A stretch of 38,902 nucleotides of DNA. Source: Gemmatimonadales bacterium UBA7889 (GTDB lineage: Bacteria; Gemmatimonadota; Gemmatimonadetes; Longimicrobiales; Gaopeijiaceae). The translations under genes and the position numbers were made by a program. Location: the NCBI GenBank assembly GCA_002501085.1, contig DLRL01000105.1, positions 1-38,902 on the forward strand, given 5' to 3'. Within the stretch, counting starts at the first letter, position 1. Each line of letters begins with the position of its first letter. The notes beneath the pieces are model-generated. The model saw only the letters and a list, made by a program, of their open reading frames with translations. It did not search any database and was not told where the DNA came from. Below, one piece after another: positions 16,987 to 25,276 of this stretch.

Positions 16987-18096
16987 ATGCGCATTCTGGT
17001 CGTGAATTGGCTCGACCGGGAAAACCCATTCGCCGGGGGCGCTGAGATCCATCTCCATGAGACTTTTAGCCGCATGGTCCAGCTAGGACATGAGGTCACA
17101 CTCCTAACATCGGGCTGGAATGGTTGTGCTGCACGAGTAGACCTTGATGGGATTAATGTCCACCGAACGGGTGCCCGTTATACCTTCTCGTTCGCCGCAG
17201 CAGCATACTATCTACGTCACTTCTCTCATCAGTCATTTGACGTGGTAGTGGAAGATCTCAACAAGGTGCCCCTCTTCACACCGTGCTGGACTCGGTCAAG
17301 GATTGTCTTGCTTGTACACCATCTGTTTGGCCTAACTGCCTTTGAAGAAGCCGGACTCCCAATCGCATCAGCGACCTGGCTGCTCGAACGGCCGATACCT
17401 TGGGTCTTCTCTGACACTCCTACAATCGCTGTCTCTGAAAGTACCAAGAAGGATTTGGTGAAGAGAGGGTTGCATCCTGAGCAGATTAAGGTGATCCCAA
17501 ACGGAATTGACCTCGACTGGTACACCCCTCACCCCAACCATGCTCGTTCAGCGGATCCAACCATCCTCTACTTAGGCCGACTCAAGAAGTACAAGCGTGT
17601 CGACCTACTTCTTCACGCAGTCGATAAGCTGACACAGCAGGGTGTAGAAGTAACTCTCAAGATCGCAGGAACAGGTGATGACCTTAGGCGCCTTGAATCT
17701 CTCTGCATCAAGCTCGGCATAACCAATCAGGTAGATTTCATGGGATATGTCAGTGAAGAGAGGAAATTAGAACTCTTACGGACATGCTGGCTTCACGCGG
17801 TCACATCATCCAAAGAGGGATGGGGTATTTCCTGTCTTGAATCGAGCGCTTGTGGGACTCCAACCGTGGCCAGCGATTCACCAGGACTTCGAGAATCTGT
17901 CGTCTCTGGTGAGACTGGCCTGCTGGTTCCGCATGGCGACCAACAAGAACTTACCTTGGCGATTGGTTCGCTGCTGTCAGACCATCAGGCCCGTGAAAAA
18001 ATGGGACGACGTGCCCGGCGATTCGCAGAAAGATATTCGTGGGATAACTCTGCTCGTGCGATGGAGGACTTCTTGGCGCGGTTGGTTGCCCAATGA
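16987..18096 (+). CDS. glycosyltransferase family 4 (GT-B fold)
   Basis: 369 residues. The N-terminal acceptor domain starts RILVVNWLDRENPFAGGAEIHLHE; the C-terminal donor domain has TILYLGRLKKYKRVDLLLHA, IAGTGDDLRRLE, and the retaining E-x7-E element in SSKEGWGISCLESSACGTPTVA followed by ETGLLVP. This is the standard GT4 arrangement for NDP-sugar-dependent, retaining transfer, for example in lipopolysaccharide, glycolipid or exopolysaccharide assembly. Donor and acceptor cannot be inferred. It starts three bases after nusB and is followed by a 431-bp non-coding stretch, so it probably ends the rib-nusB transcript. Confidence 0.9.
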   Translation: MRILVVNWLDRENPFAGGAEIHLHETFSRMVQLGHEVTLLTSGWNGCAARVDLDGINVHRTGARYTFSFAAAAYYLRHFSHQSFDVVVEDLNKVPLFTPCWTRSRIVLLVHHLFGLTAFEEAGLPIASATWLLERPIPWVFSDTPTIAVSESTKKDLVKRGLHPEQIKVIPNGIDLDWYTPHPNHARSADPTILYLGRLKKYKRVDLLLHAVDKLTQQGVEVTLKIAGTGDDLRRLESLCIKLGITNQVDFMGYVSEERKLELLRTCWLHAVTSSKEGWGISCLESSACGTPTVASDSPGLRESVVSGETGLLVPHGDQQELTLAIGSLLSDHQAREKMGRRARRFAERYSWDNSARAMEDFLARLVAQ

Positions 18097-18527
18097 GCGC
18101 CCGGCTAGGCTTGCGCCGAGTATTCACAACTCGTGAACCAGGTGTGTCTTGTAAAGAGCCAATCAAAGTCGCGTGACCTCTCGTAGTCTCCCAGTCCAGG
18201 AGATCCTGGGTACTAAAAAGAGCAATTCTAGCCCTAGGACTGCTCACTAAACGGGTCCGTCCTTCTGGATCACTCCGCCTCTGATCCGGACCTGATTTCT
18301 CCAGGACTGACTCTTGCTGGCCACACAGTGAGAATCCCGGCCGGAGGTGGGTGTTCGGCGAAACTGAAATAACATATGTAGAAGCACTTTCAGATGAGAT
18401 TGATAGGACAGCGGAATTAAGAGTATTTCAGGAGCATTAGAACTTGTCGATCTCTTCGTGATTGGGTAGGGTCTCTTTCGGTTCATCCCAGAACAATTGA
18501 ACTCATATGCAAAGATAGGATAATCAC
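18097..18527 (+). other. 431-bp non-coding stretch with several hairpins upstream of metK
   Basis: No convincing gene, tRNA or RNase P/SRP/6S core is visible. Inverted repeats include TTCAC/GTGAA at 18123-18137, CCAGG/CCTGG around 18196-18209, a nine-pair stem 18264-18272/18282-18290, a six-pair stem 18317-18322/18339-18344 with one G-U, and CTGAAA/TTTCAG at 18364-18369/18388-18393. I searched by eye for the conserved core of SAM-I and for SAM-II-like sequence and did not find it. The stretch probably holds the end of the glycosyltransferase transcript and the metK promoter and leader. Confidence 0.5.
18264..18290 (+). other. strong hairpin in the metK upstream region
   Basis: TCTGGATCA (18264-18272) pairs with TGATCCGGA (18282-18290) across a nine-base loop rich in C; only one of nine pairs is G-U. 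GGTCC at 18254-18258 can alternatively pair with GGACC at 18288-18292, which would compete with the base of the stem. There is no T-run after it, so it is not an intrinsic terminator. A role in a regulatory leader is inference. Confidence 0.45.
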
Positions 18528-19706
18528 TTGGCACGCTCTTTATTCACTTCGGAGTCAGTCACTGAGGGACATCCTGACAAAGTCGCAGATCAAATTTCTG
18601 ACTCTGTGCTCGACCATCTCTTAGCATCAGATCCAAAATCACGTGTCGCTTGTGAGACGCTTGTGACTACGGGTCTCGCACTGGTAGCGGGTGAAGTCTC
18701 AACACAGTCGAATGTGAACATTCCTGACGTCGTTAGGGGTACTCTGTCACGGATAGGCTATACCGATGCGGATTATGGGATTGATGCGCTTACCTGTTCC
18801 GTACTCACCAGTATTGACCAACAATCTGGTGATATAGCAATGGGTGTTGATACGGGTGGAGCAGGAGACCAGGGAATGATGTTCGGATACGCAACGAATG
18901 AAACACCGGAGCTAATGCCGGCACCGATTCAATACGCGCACGCAATCACCAGACAGCTCGCCTATGTTCGAAAGGCGGGAGAAATATCTTGGCTAAGACC
19001 CGATGGAAAATCTCAAGTAACTGTTGAGTATGAAAATGGACGACCACTGCGAATACACACGGTCGTAGTCTCAGCCCACCACAGTGAGGATGTAGAACAC
19101 TCTGAAATCACGAACGCTCTTATAGAAAAAGTCATCACGCCTGTCTTACCTAGAACTCTCGTTGATGATGACTGTGTGTTCCACATTAACCCCACCGGCC
19201 GTTTTGTCACCGGAGGACCCCACGGTGATGCAGGTCTAACGGGGCGAAAGATCATTGTAGATACGTATGGTGGCTTAGGACGTCATGGAGGCGGAGCATT
19301 TTCAGGTAAGGATCCTACAAAGGTGGACCGATCAGCTGCCTACGCAGCTCGGTGGGCCGCCAAGAATGTCGTCGCAGCGGGTTTATCTACCCAATGTGAA
19401 ATTCAATTGGCCTACGCGATCGGTGTAGCAGAACCCGTTTCTGTTCTCGTTACAGATCTCCGCGATGCTCAAGTTTCTGAATACGAACTGGCCCGTGCGG
19501 TATCAAAGGTTTTTGATTTTACTCCGTCAGGGATTATCGACCGACTCGGACTGAGGGCACCTATCTATACGTCGACAGCAGCATACGGTCACTTCGGTCG
19601 CACACCAGAAAAGAGGATTCCAGAAGCGGGTGGCGGCGAGGCTCAATTCTTCCCTTGGGAGCTAACTGACCGAGTAGAGGACTTGAAGAATGCTTTGGGG
19701 AGTTAA
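18528..19706 (+). CDS. metK: S-adenosylmethionine synthetase
   Basis: 392 residues. It forms SAM from methionine and ATP. Motifs are FTSESVTEGHPDKVADQIS with the GHPDK at 14-18, DTGGAGDQGMMFGYATNET, HINPTGRFVTGGPHGDAGLTGRK and AFSGKDPTKVDRSAAY. The start is TTG 18528, preceded by TAGGA at about 18516-18520, and gives the canonical MARSLFTSES N-terminus; no ATG is available. It lies alone after a long, hairpin-rich gap, which suggests its own promoter and regulation. Confidence 0.96.
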   Translation: MARSLFTSESVTEGHPDKVADQISDSVLDHLLASDPKSRVACETLVTTGLALVAGEVSTQSNVNIPDVVRGTLSRIGYTDADYGIDALTCSVLTSIDQQSGDIAMGVDTGGAGDQGMMFGYATNETPELMPAPIQYAHAITRQLAYVRKAGEISWLRPDGKSQVTVEYENGRPLRIHTVVVSAHHSEDVEHSEITNALIEKVITPVLPRTLVDDDCVFHINPTGRFVTGGPHGDAGLTGRKIIVDTYGGLGRHGGGAFSGKDPTKVDRSAAYAARWAAKNVVAAGLSTQCEIQLAYAIGVAEPVSVLVTDLRDAQVSEYELARAVSKVFDFTPSGIIDRLGLRAPIYTSTAAYGHFGRTPEKRIPEAGGGEAQFFPWELTDRVEDLKNALGS

Positions 19707-19771
19707 CACAAATGTTACACCGACGAGGAACATCGGACTCAGGGGGACCAAGGAGTACTATTTTTTCTGAT

Positions 19772-19810
19772 CTCTGAAGAACCCACGAACCACTTCAGAG
19801 TATTTGTGGG
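19772..19810 (+). other. candidate H-type pseudoknot between metK and the DUF151 nuclease gene
   Basis: CTCTGAAG (19772-19779) and CTTCAGAG (19793-19800) form a perfect eight-pair stem with a 13-base loop. The loop contains CCCAC (19782-19786), which is complementary to GTGGG at 19806-19810 just downstream, so stem 1 and stem 2 could form an H-type pseudoknot, although the five-base linker across an eight-pair stem is tight. The T-run (19761-19766) lies before, not after, the stem, so this is not an ordinary terminator for metK. Confidence 0.4.
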
Positions 19811-19862
19811 AGCTCACTCGGTGTGGTACGCTGTACGGATCTATCTCTTGGAGGAACTTCGA

Positions 19863-20384
19863 TTGCTGGTTGAAGTTAGAGTTCAGAGCCTGTGGGTCGA
19901 CGGGAACACAAATACCCCAGTTGTGATGCTCAAAGAACTTTCGGGCGAACGAGTGCTCCCAATTTGGATTGGGCCAGGGGAAGCTAGTGCTATCGCAGCG
20001 GAACTCGCAGCAATGGAATTTGCACGTCCACTAACCCATGACCTCCTTTGTGCCGTAATGAAGCAACTCGGCGGAAGCTTGCAAAAAGTCGTGATCAATC
20101 GGGTTGAAGATAGCACATACTATGCCGAACTCTTGGTTCTTAAAAATGGTGAACTTATCTCGTTGGACGCGCGGCCCTCTGACTCGATAGCAATCGCTCT
20201 GCGATCTGATACGCAAATCTTTGCTCACGAAGGACTTCTTGCGATGGTTGGAGATCTAAATGCTGGAGAGTTTGAGTCGACTGGAAAAAATACCTCCACT
20301 TCGCCGTCCTTTATGGGCCCTGACGAACTTGAGGAGCATCTTCGAGCGCTTAACCCTGAGGATTTTGGGCGCTTTACTCCTTGA
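19863..20384 (+). CDS. DUF151 bifunctional nuclease-family protein
   Basis: About 173 residues. The family domain covers almost the whole protein: VRVQSLWVDGNTNTPVVMLKE, RVLPIWIGPGEASAIAAEL, RPLTHDLL, and LDARPSDSIAIALR, all typical of DUF151 (BFN, bifunctional nuclease). Members have been linked to DNase/RNase activity in plants and in a thermophilic bacterium; the role here is unknown. The frame is open to GTG 19806, but TTG 19863 has a strong GGAGGA ribosome site (19850-19855) seven bases before it and gives the usual short N-terminus LVEVRVQSL, so I chose it. Confidence 0.87.
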   Translation: MLVEVRVQSLWVDGNTNTPVVMLKELSGERVLPIWIGPGEASAIAAELAAMEFARPLTHDLLCAVMKQLGGSLQKVVINRVEDSTYYAELLVLKNGELISLDARPSDSIAIALRSDTQIFAHEGLLAMVGDLNAGEFESTGKNTSTSPSFMGPDELEEHLRALNPEDFGRFTP

Positions 20385-21522
20385 TCACTGGCGGTATGCG
20401 GGCCAATTCGCTCTAGCAAGCCTCCTTACAACAACAGGCCTTTTCACGACCACAAGCGTTGCTCTCGCTCAAAGCGAGGAGGGCACCCTTCTTCAAGGCC
20501 AAGCTCTCCTTGGAAACGAGGTGCTACGAAGTGGAACAGTAGTGCTTCATCATCTCATTGGCGGCACCCAGGGGGAGCTGGATTCTGTTCCTTTAGGGAT
20601 CGACGGAACCTTCAGCTTGACTCTACCTAATCCACCCGATCCGGCCGTAAGAGATATCTATCTTGCTTCTATCAGACATGATGGGGTCCTCTATTTCGGG
20701 GCTCCTTTAACTGAACCAGAACATCTTGATCCGATTTACAACATCCAGACTTATGACACGGCTTTCGCTCCTTCTGGTGGAGTTGATCTTCCGATCGAAA
20801 TTCGAAATATGTTTTTTGAATTCGATGGAGACCGATGGCACATCACTGACCTTATCGAGGTGTATAATGAAACGGGTAGGACTTTGGTTTCAGAGGACCA
20901 AGGATTCGTCTGGGGCTACCCACTAATCCCTGGGGCTACTGATTTTGAATTAGGGCAAGCGGAGATGTCTCCGGAAAACATAACCCTAGAAGCAGGCGAA
21001 CTTCGTATTAGAACACCCGTGCCCCCAGGAGAGAGACTCTTTGTCGTAACGTACATGATCGATGAACCTTTCGTATCAATTCCAATGCCGGGCCTAACTG
21101 CAGTCATGGAACTGCTAGTGCGGGAACCGGCACCTCCAATGAGAGTGGAGGGCCTCGATTCTTTCCCGCGAATCGAGCTCGAACCTGGGACCACCTATCG
21201 TAGATATTCGGGGGACAATCTAGCAGACTTGAGTATCGACTTATCCGAAGCTCAAATCCCATTTGAACTTCCAGTCGCTTGGATGAGTGTGATACTAGGG
21301 TTAGTACTTGGGGGAGCGGGACTTTTTCTCTTGAAGCGGGACCCCGTCATGGGTAATACCCAAAGGGCCATAATTGATCTGGGCAATCGAAAATCAACGC
21401 TTCACCAGATTGCGCTTCTAGACGAAACCTTTAGGAGTCAAAAGGACCGGAGCGAGAGAGAACATGAGAAGTACCTCATGGAGCGGACGAAACTCATACA
21501 GCGCGTTGTGGGCACTGACTAG
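20365..21522 (+). CDS. unknown exported, C-terminally membrane-anchored protein with carboxypeptidase-regulatory-like domain
   Basis: About 385 residues from TTG 20365; the frame is open to 20260 within the nuclease gene. The start with TGAGGA just upstream yields a signal peptide (FALASLLTTTGLFTTTSVALAQ, likely cleaved near ALAQ). The mature N-terminus (TLLQGQALLGNEVLRSGTVVLHHL, then GTFSLTLP) looks like a beta-sandwich carboxypeptidase-regulatory repeat. A transmembrane segment near the C-terminus (WMSVILGLVLGGAGLFLL) is followed by a charged, probably helical cytoplasmic tail of about 65 residues (KSTLHQIALLDETFRSQKD). It resembles proteins that sit near cytochrome-c-biogenesis genes, but none is here. 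Function unknown. Confidence 0.65.
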   Translation: MGALLLDHWRYAGQFALASLLTTTGLFTTTSVALAQSEEGTLLQGQALLGNEVLRSGTVVLHHLIGGTQGELDSVPLGIDGTFSLTLPNPPDPAVRDIYLASIRHDGVLYFGAPLTEPEHLDPIYNIQTYDTAFAPSGGVDLPIEIRNMFFEFDGDRWHITDLIEVYNETGRTLVSEDQGFVWGYPLIPGATDFELGQAEMSPENITLEAGELRIRTPVPPGERLFVVTYMIDEPFVSIPMPGLTAVMELLVREPAPPMRVEGLDSFPRIELEPGTTYRRYSGDNLADLSIDLSEAQIPFELPVAWMSVILGLVLGGAGLFLLKRDPVMGNTQRAIIDLGNRKSTLHQIALLDETFRSQKDRSEREHEKYLMERTKLIQRVVGTD

Positions 21523-22281
21523 GTGGCTCCCGTCACTACGGCAGGAGTGCTTCTCCGATCACACGACTACGGCGATACGAGCAGAATCCTGAGGTTTTAT
21601 ACGAAAAATCACGGCCTGGTGAGTGCTATGGCGAAGGGCGTGCGTGGCCGAAGTGGTCGGGGGCATACAGCAATTGGGACATTCGCCACAGGTACCGTGA
21701 GTTTATATCTGAAGAATCATCGGGACCTCCAGACAATGAAGGACTTTTCCTGTACACGGATTCGAGAGGGACTCGCCACGGATGTCCTTCGCTTCTCGGG
21801 GGCTTCAGCTGTCGCTGAACTCGTCCTTATGCATGCTGACCAAGGGTGTCGTCCAGACCTCTTTGAAGCAATTGAATCTGGGCTAGACACCTTGGAATCT
21901 GCTGACTCCGCACAAGGACCAACGGCCGCCCTGTCTGGTGTCTGGCGGGTTACCCGAGTACTCGGGTTTGAACCTCAACTAAAGACATGCATTCGATGTG
22001 AGCTTCAGTTCATCGAAGATGAAGTTGGGCGGTTTGATTTCCTAGCTGGAGGGATAGCTTGCCTCGAGTGCAGCCAAAACGTGGATGGCCCTCGAATTGG
22101 TCCAGGAGCCCGACTTCAAATTATGCAATTAGTTCAGGGCCGGACCGACCATACAATTGACCACCCCAAGAAACATCTCGCAGTACTCTCTCAGTTTCTG
22201 AACTATCATGTCGTATCGAGGCCGCTGAAATCTTTGGAATTCATACAGCGTCTGCTACCTGAAGATGTTGAACAACAGTGA
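21523..22281 (+). CDS. recO: DNA repair protein RecO
   Basis: 252 residues. RecO anneals DNA and loads RecA with RecR at gaps. It has an N-terminal OB-fold (VTTAGVLLRSHDYGDTSRILRFYT through GHTAIGTFATGTVSLY), a helical domain, and a zinc finger with C156, C159, C180 and C183 (CIRC and CLEC). The start is GTG 21523, placed immediately after the preceding TAG; the 3' end overlaps selB by GTGA. Length and motifs fit the family. Confidence 0.92.
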   Translation: MAPVTTAGVLLRSHDYGDTSRILRFYTKNHGLVSAMAKGVRGRSGRGHTAIGTFATGTVSLYLKNHRDLQTMKDFSCTRIREGLATDVLRFSGASAVAELVLMHADQGCRPDLFEAIESGLDTLESADSAQGPTAALSGVWRVTRVLGFEPQLKTCIRCELQFIEDEVGRFDFLAGGIACLECSQNVDGPRIGPGARLQIMQLVQGRTDHTIDHPKKHLAVLSQFLNYHVVSRPLKSLEFIQRLLPEDVEQQ

Positions 22282-24182
22282 ACCAATTGATCCTGGGTAC
22301 TGCTGGACATATCGATCATGGGAAGACTGCCTTAGTACGTGCCCTTACTGGAACCGATACGGACCGTCTGAAAGAGGAAAAAAGCCGTGGTATCACAATC
22401 GAATTAGGATTCGCTGAATTATCTCTTGGTACCCAGCACTTGGGAGTCGTGGATGTGCCCGGGCATGAGGCGTTCATTCGCTCGATGGTAGCGGGAGCTA
22501 CCGGGATGGACCTGGTCCTCTTGATTATTGCAGCAGATGAAGGGGTCATGCCTCAAACAAGAGAACATCTGAATATCCTCGAACTTCTTGGTGTTCAAGA
22601 ATTGGTTGTGACACTCACAAAATCTGATCTGGTGGATGAGGAATGGCGTGAACTTGTTCGAAGTGATGTAGATGAGCTATTAGCAGAGACCCCGTATGCT
22701 GCAGCGCCTATGGTCTTCACATCCACAATCAATGGAGAGGGGTTAGGTGCCCTCATGGAGAAACTTACGGAAACAGTCCAGCGTATCGAACAACGAGACA
22801 ATGATGATCTTGCTCGCCTCCCCTTAGACCGAGTCTTCACGATTCAAGGCACCGGGACTGTCGTCACCGGGACACTATGGACTGGCACTCTGAAAAAAGG
22901 TGCTCATGTCCGAATTCTTCCGAACGAATTCGAGTCACGGATACGTAAGCTCCAAGTTCATGGGGGTGACGTTGAAACAGCCAATGCTGGCAATCGGATC
23001 GCAGTGGCACTCAGTGGAGCGAGTTCAGATAGGCAAACAGTCGCCCGAGGAACTACTCTAGTTTCAGATGCTAACTGGAAAAGTTCTTGGATGCTAACCG
23101 CGCATGTTCAACTTATCTCAGGAACAAAATGGGTTCTTAAGCACAATCAGAGGGTTCGTGTCCTTATCGGCACCTCAGAAGTTATGGCTCGTTGCTCCTT
23201 GCTGACGAAACAGAACATTTCTTCAGGCACCCAAGGTTGGATACAACTCCGTCTTGAAGAGCCTGTAGTCGCCCGTGCCCGTGATAGAATTATCCTCCGA
23301 GCCTATTCACCGATGATTACAATCGGAGGGGGGGTCGTAGCGGAACCATGCCCAGTTAAACGAAAAATGCTCGGCAAGTCTGTCCAGGGCGCACTCGAAA
23401 AAATCCTTGAGGGTGAATCCATCGTGGCTGTCGAAGCTCTACTCTCAATAGCGTCCTGGTACGGTATAGACACTAACGCTCTCCCAATCACTTCTGGATT
23501 ACCACCTGGAGTTACTCGGGACGCGGTTGCCCAGGTACGTGCCGAGGGGGGATTACAGACATCCGACCGGCTCTTTTCTAGAACAATTGCCCTTGAAGCT
23601 GAAGAATTGATCCTACGCGCAGTTCATGATGGACATATCGAAAAGCCACTCCATGGTACGATCCCGCTACCTGTTCTCAGGTCTAGCTTGCCTACCTGGG
23701 CTGCTCCTGAAATTGCAGATGCAGTTATCGATAAACTCACCAAAGCGGGGAAGCTTGAAAGGCAAGGGAGTGGGGTTAGAAATCGAGGATACCAGCCACA
23801 TCTATCAGCACGACAGGCGGAGTTAATCGCAGAACTCCGTGATATCTATACTAGGATGGGGCTGGCAGCTCCTCTCGCAGGAGACTTGCCTCCGCATCTT
23901 GCCGATTATCCAGATATCTGGGGATTGTTGAAATTCCTTGAGAACAAAGAAGAGCTAGTTGTTATTGCGGATGGATATTACGTATTAAAGAATGAGTTTG
24001 AGGCCGCGGTCGAGCGTGTATACAATCTCCTCGGGGGTCAAGAAAAGCTGGGCCCCTCAGCATTCCGTGAAGCCCTACCGCTTAGCCGAAAACAACTAAT
24101 ACCTATGCTTAACTGCCTTGATGGACTTGGCGTTACGATAAGGCACGATGGGGGAAGAGAAGTGCCACTTCGACGGACCTAA
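22278..24182 (+). CDS. selB: selenocysteine-specific elongation factor SelB
   Basis: 634 residues. SelB delivers selenocysteyl-tRNA to UGA codons marked by a SECIS hairpin. The GTPase domain has GHIDHGKT (10-17), EKSRGITIELGFA, DVPGH (59-63) and TKSD (114-117). EF-Tu-like domains follow (TIQGTGTVVTGT), then the RARDRIILRAYSPMITIGGG segment typical of SelB and a C-terminal winged-helix array (about 400-634) with PLSRKQLIPMLNCLDGLGV near the end. The start is GTG 22278, overlapping recO. selA, selD and the tRNA-Sec gene are not in the window and no in-frame UGA selenoprotein is evident here. Confidence 0.94.
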   Translation: MNQLILGTAGHIDHGKTALVRALTGTDTDRLKEEKSRGITIELGFAELSLGTQHLGVVDVPGHEAFIRSMVAGATGMDLVLLIIAADEGVMPQTREHLNILELLGVQELVVTLTKSDLVDEEWRELVRSDVDELLAETPYAAAPMVFTSTINGEGLGALMEKLTETVQRIEQRDNDDLARLPLDRVFTIQGTGTVVTGTLWTGTLKKGAHVRILPNEFESRIRKLQVHGGDVETANAGNRIAVALSGASSDRQTVARGTTLVSDANWKSSWMLTAHVQLISGTKWVLKHNQRVRVLIGTSEVMARCSLLTKQNISSGTQGWIQLRLEEPVVARARDRIILRAYSPMITIGGGVVAEPCPVKRKMLGKSVQGALEKILEGESIVAVEALLSIASWYGIDTNALPITSGLPPGVTRDAVAQVRAEGGLQTSDRLFSRTIALEAEELILRAVHDGHIEKPLHGTIPLPVLRSSLPTWAAPEIADAVIDKLTKAGKLERQGSGVRNRGYQPHLSARQAELIAELRDIYTRMGLAAPLAGDLPPHLADYPDIWGLLKFLENKEELVVIADGYYVLKNEFEAAVERVYNLLGGQEKLGPSAFREALPLSRKQLIPMLNCLDGLGVTIRHDGGREVPLRRT

Positions 24183-24190
24183 CCTATCTC

Positions 24191-25186
24191 ATGCCTAGTG
24201 ATTTCCTACAACTCTTTACCGGAAAATTCACTCCTCTTTACCTAGCTCCACAGGCAGGTGTGAGTGAATCACCATTCCGCAGACTCTGCCGTTCCTACGG
24301 AGCAGATGTTGTAGTAAGTGAATTTGTGAGTGCGACTGGGATAGTCATGGGATCTCCTCGCTCTCGCGAGTACCTCCGCTTCGATTCTGAAGAACATCCG
24401 ATTGGCATCCAGATTTTTGGGGCTGATCCAGGCATGATGGCAGACGCTTCTGCGTTCGTTGCAGAGACGTATGGTCCGGATTTCATTGATATCAACTTTG
24501 GATGTCCAGTGAAGAAGGTGGTCAAGCGTAATGGAGGATCAGGTTGCCTCCGTGACTTAGACCTAGTGGCTTCCATCATTCGAGCAGTGGACAAAGCAAC
24601 TCCGCTCCCGACAACAGTGAAAATCAGGAGCGGCTTTAATGAAGAGTCTCGTGACCCAGTTGGCATAGCTCTTAAGTGCCAAGATGCTGGAGCACAGGTA
24701 CTCTGTATTCACCCTCGAAGCCGAGCAGACATGTATAAGGGGAAAGCACGATGGAGCGAGATTCGGGCAGTAGTTGAGGCATTAGATATCCCTGTCCTCG
24801 GAAACGGAGATATCTCTTCTGCCCAGGATGCTTATCGCATGAGGGACGAGACGGGGTGCGCAGGAATTATGATCGCCCGTGGGTCCCATGGGGATCCGTG
24901 GATCTTTAGAGAAGCAAGGGCAGTACTCGACGGGAAACCGAGTCCACCACCACCCGATTTAGCAGAACGCTTGAATATCTGTTTGGAGCACGCTGGAAAT
25001 GCGATTGCTTTTGGGGGTGACCCCCAAAGAGCAATAATCGACTTCCGGAAGCATCTCGGCTGGTACACAAAGGGCCTTCCGGATGGACGTGAACTCCGTA
25101 CAAAGCTATTTCGAACGACAAGCCTCTCTGACGTTAAGGCTCTCCTAGAGAGCTACCTCCAAACTTATACGGGAGTGCATTCATAG
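24191..25186 (+). CDS. dusB: tRNA-dihydrouridine synthase
   Basis: 331 residues. An FMN-dependent TIM-barrel enzyme that reduces uridines in tRNA D-loops. Visible features are LAPQAGVSESPFRRLCR, VSEFVSA, IGIQIFGADP, DINFGCPVKKVVKRNGGSG with the expected catalytic cysteine C105, VKIRSGF, CIHPRSRADMYKGKA and NGDISSAQDA. The protein belongs to the DusB-like group by these motifs; the exact position modified is not provable here. ATG 24191 lies nine bases after the selB stop. Confidence 0.92.
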   Translation: MPSDFLQLFTGKFTPLYLAPQAGVSESPFRRLCRSYGADVVVSEFVSATGIVMGSPRSREYLRFDSEEHPIGIQIFGADPGMMADASAFVAETYGPDFIDINFGCPVKKVVKRNGGSGCLRDLDLVASIIRAVDKATPLPTTVKIRSGFNEESRDPVGIALKCQDAGAQVLCIHPRSRADMYKGKARWSEIRAVVEALDIPVLGNGDISSAQDAYRMRDETGCAGIMIARGSHGDPWIFREARAVLDGKPSPPPPDLAERLNICLEHAGNAIAFGGDPQRAIIDFRKHLGWYTKGLPDGRELRTKLFRTTSLSDVKALLESYLQTYTGVHS

Positions 25187-25265
25187 GGTTCCTGTAGGGA
25201 AGCGGGTAGACTAATGGGTTTGATCGAGACTAAACTTCCCTGAGTAGATTTTTGATAGACCCATC

Positions 25266-25271
25266 CATAAT
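25266..25271 (+). promoter_or_regulatory. -10 box of the tmRNA promoter
   Basis: CATAAT ends five bases before the mature 5' end of tmRNA at 25277, the correct distance for transcription to start at or next to that end. No good -35 box lies 16-18 bases upstream (the TTGATA at 25252-25257 is too close). An inverted repeat GGGAAG/CTTCCC at 25197-25202/25235-25240 lies between dusB and this site and may help separate the transcripts. Confidence 0.45.
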
Positions 25272-25276
25272 TCATA

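Noticed and set aside
16987..18096. Possible foreign origin of the isolated glycosyltransferase gene
   Set aside because: Glycosyltransferases are often transferred, but base composition and codon use look like the neighbours and there are no repeats or mobile-element traces.
18497..18524. Sigma-70-like promoter TTGAAC-N16-GATAAT just before metK
   Set aside because: The implied transcription start would fall at or after the TTG start codon (18528), leaving no leader. A TTG-initiated leaderless mRNA is unlikely, so the boxes are probably chance.
18097..18527. RNase P, SRP or 6S RNA, or a tRNA-Sec gene in the long gap
   Set aside because: I looked for the conserved RNase P and SRP core sequences and a T-loop motif on the + strand and found none.
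18247..18534. Minus-strand 95-codon ORF in the metK upstream gap
   Set aside because: No ribosome site, no recognisable domain and an amino-acid composition typical of chance frames; it also runs into metK.
18528..18545. Sigma-54-like site TTGGCACG at the metK start
   Set aside because: The -24 half matches, but the required GC of the -12 element is absent at the right spacing, and the site lies within the coding sequence.
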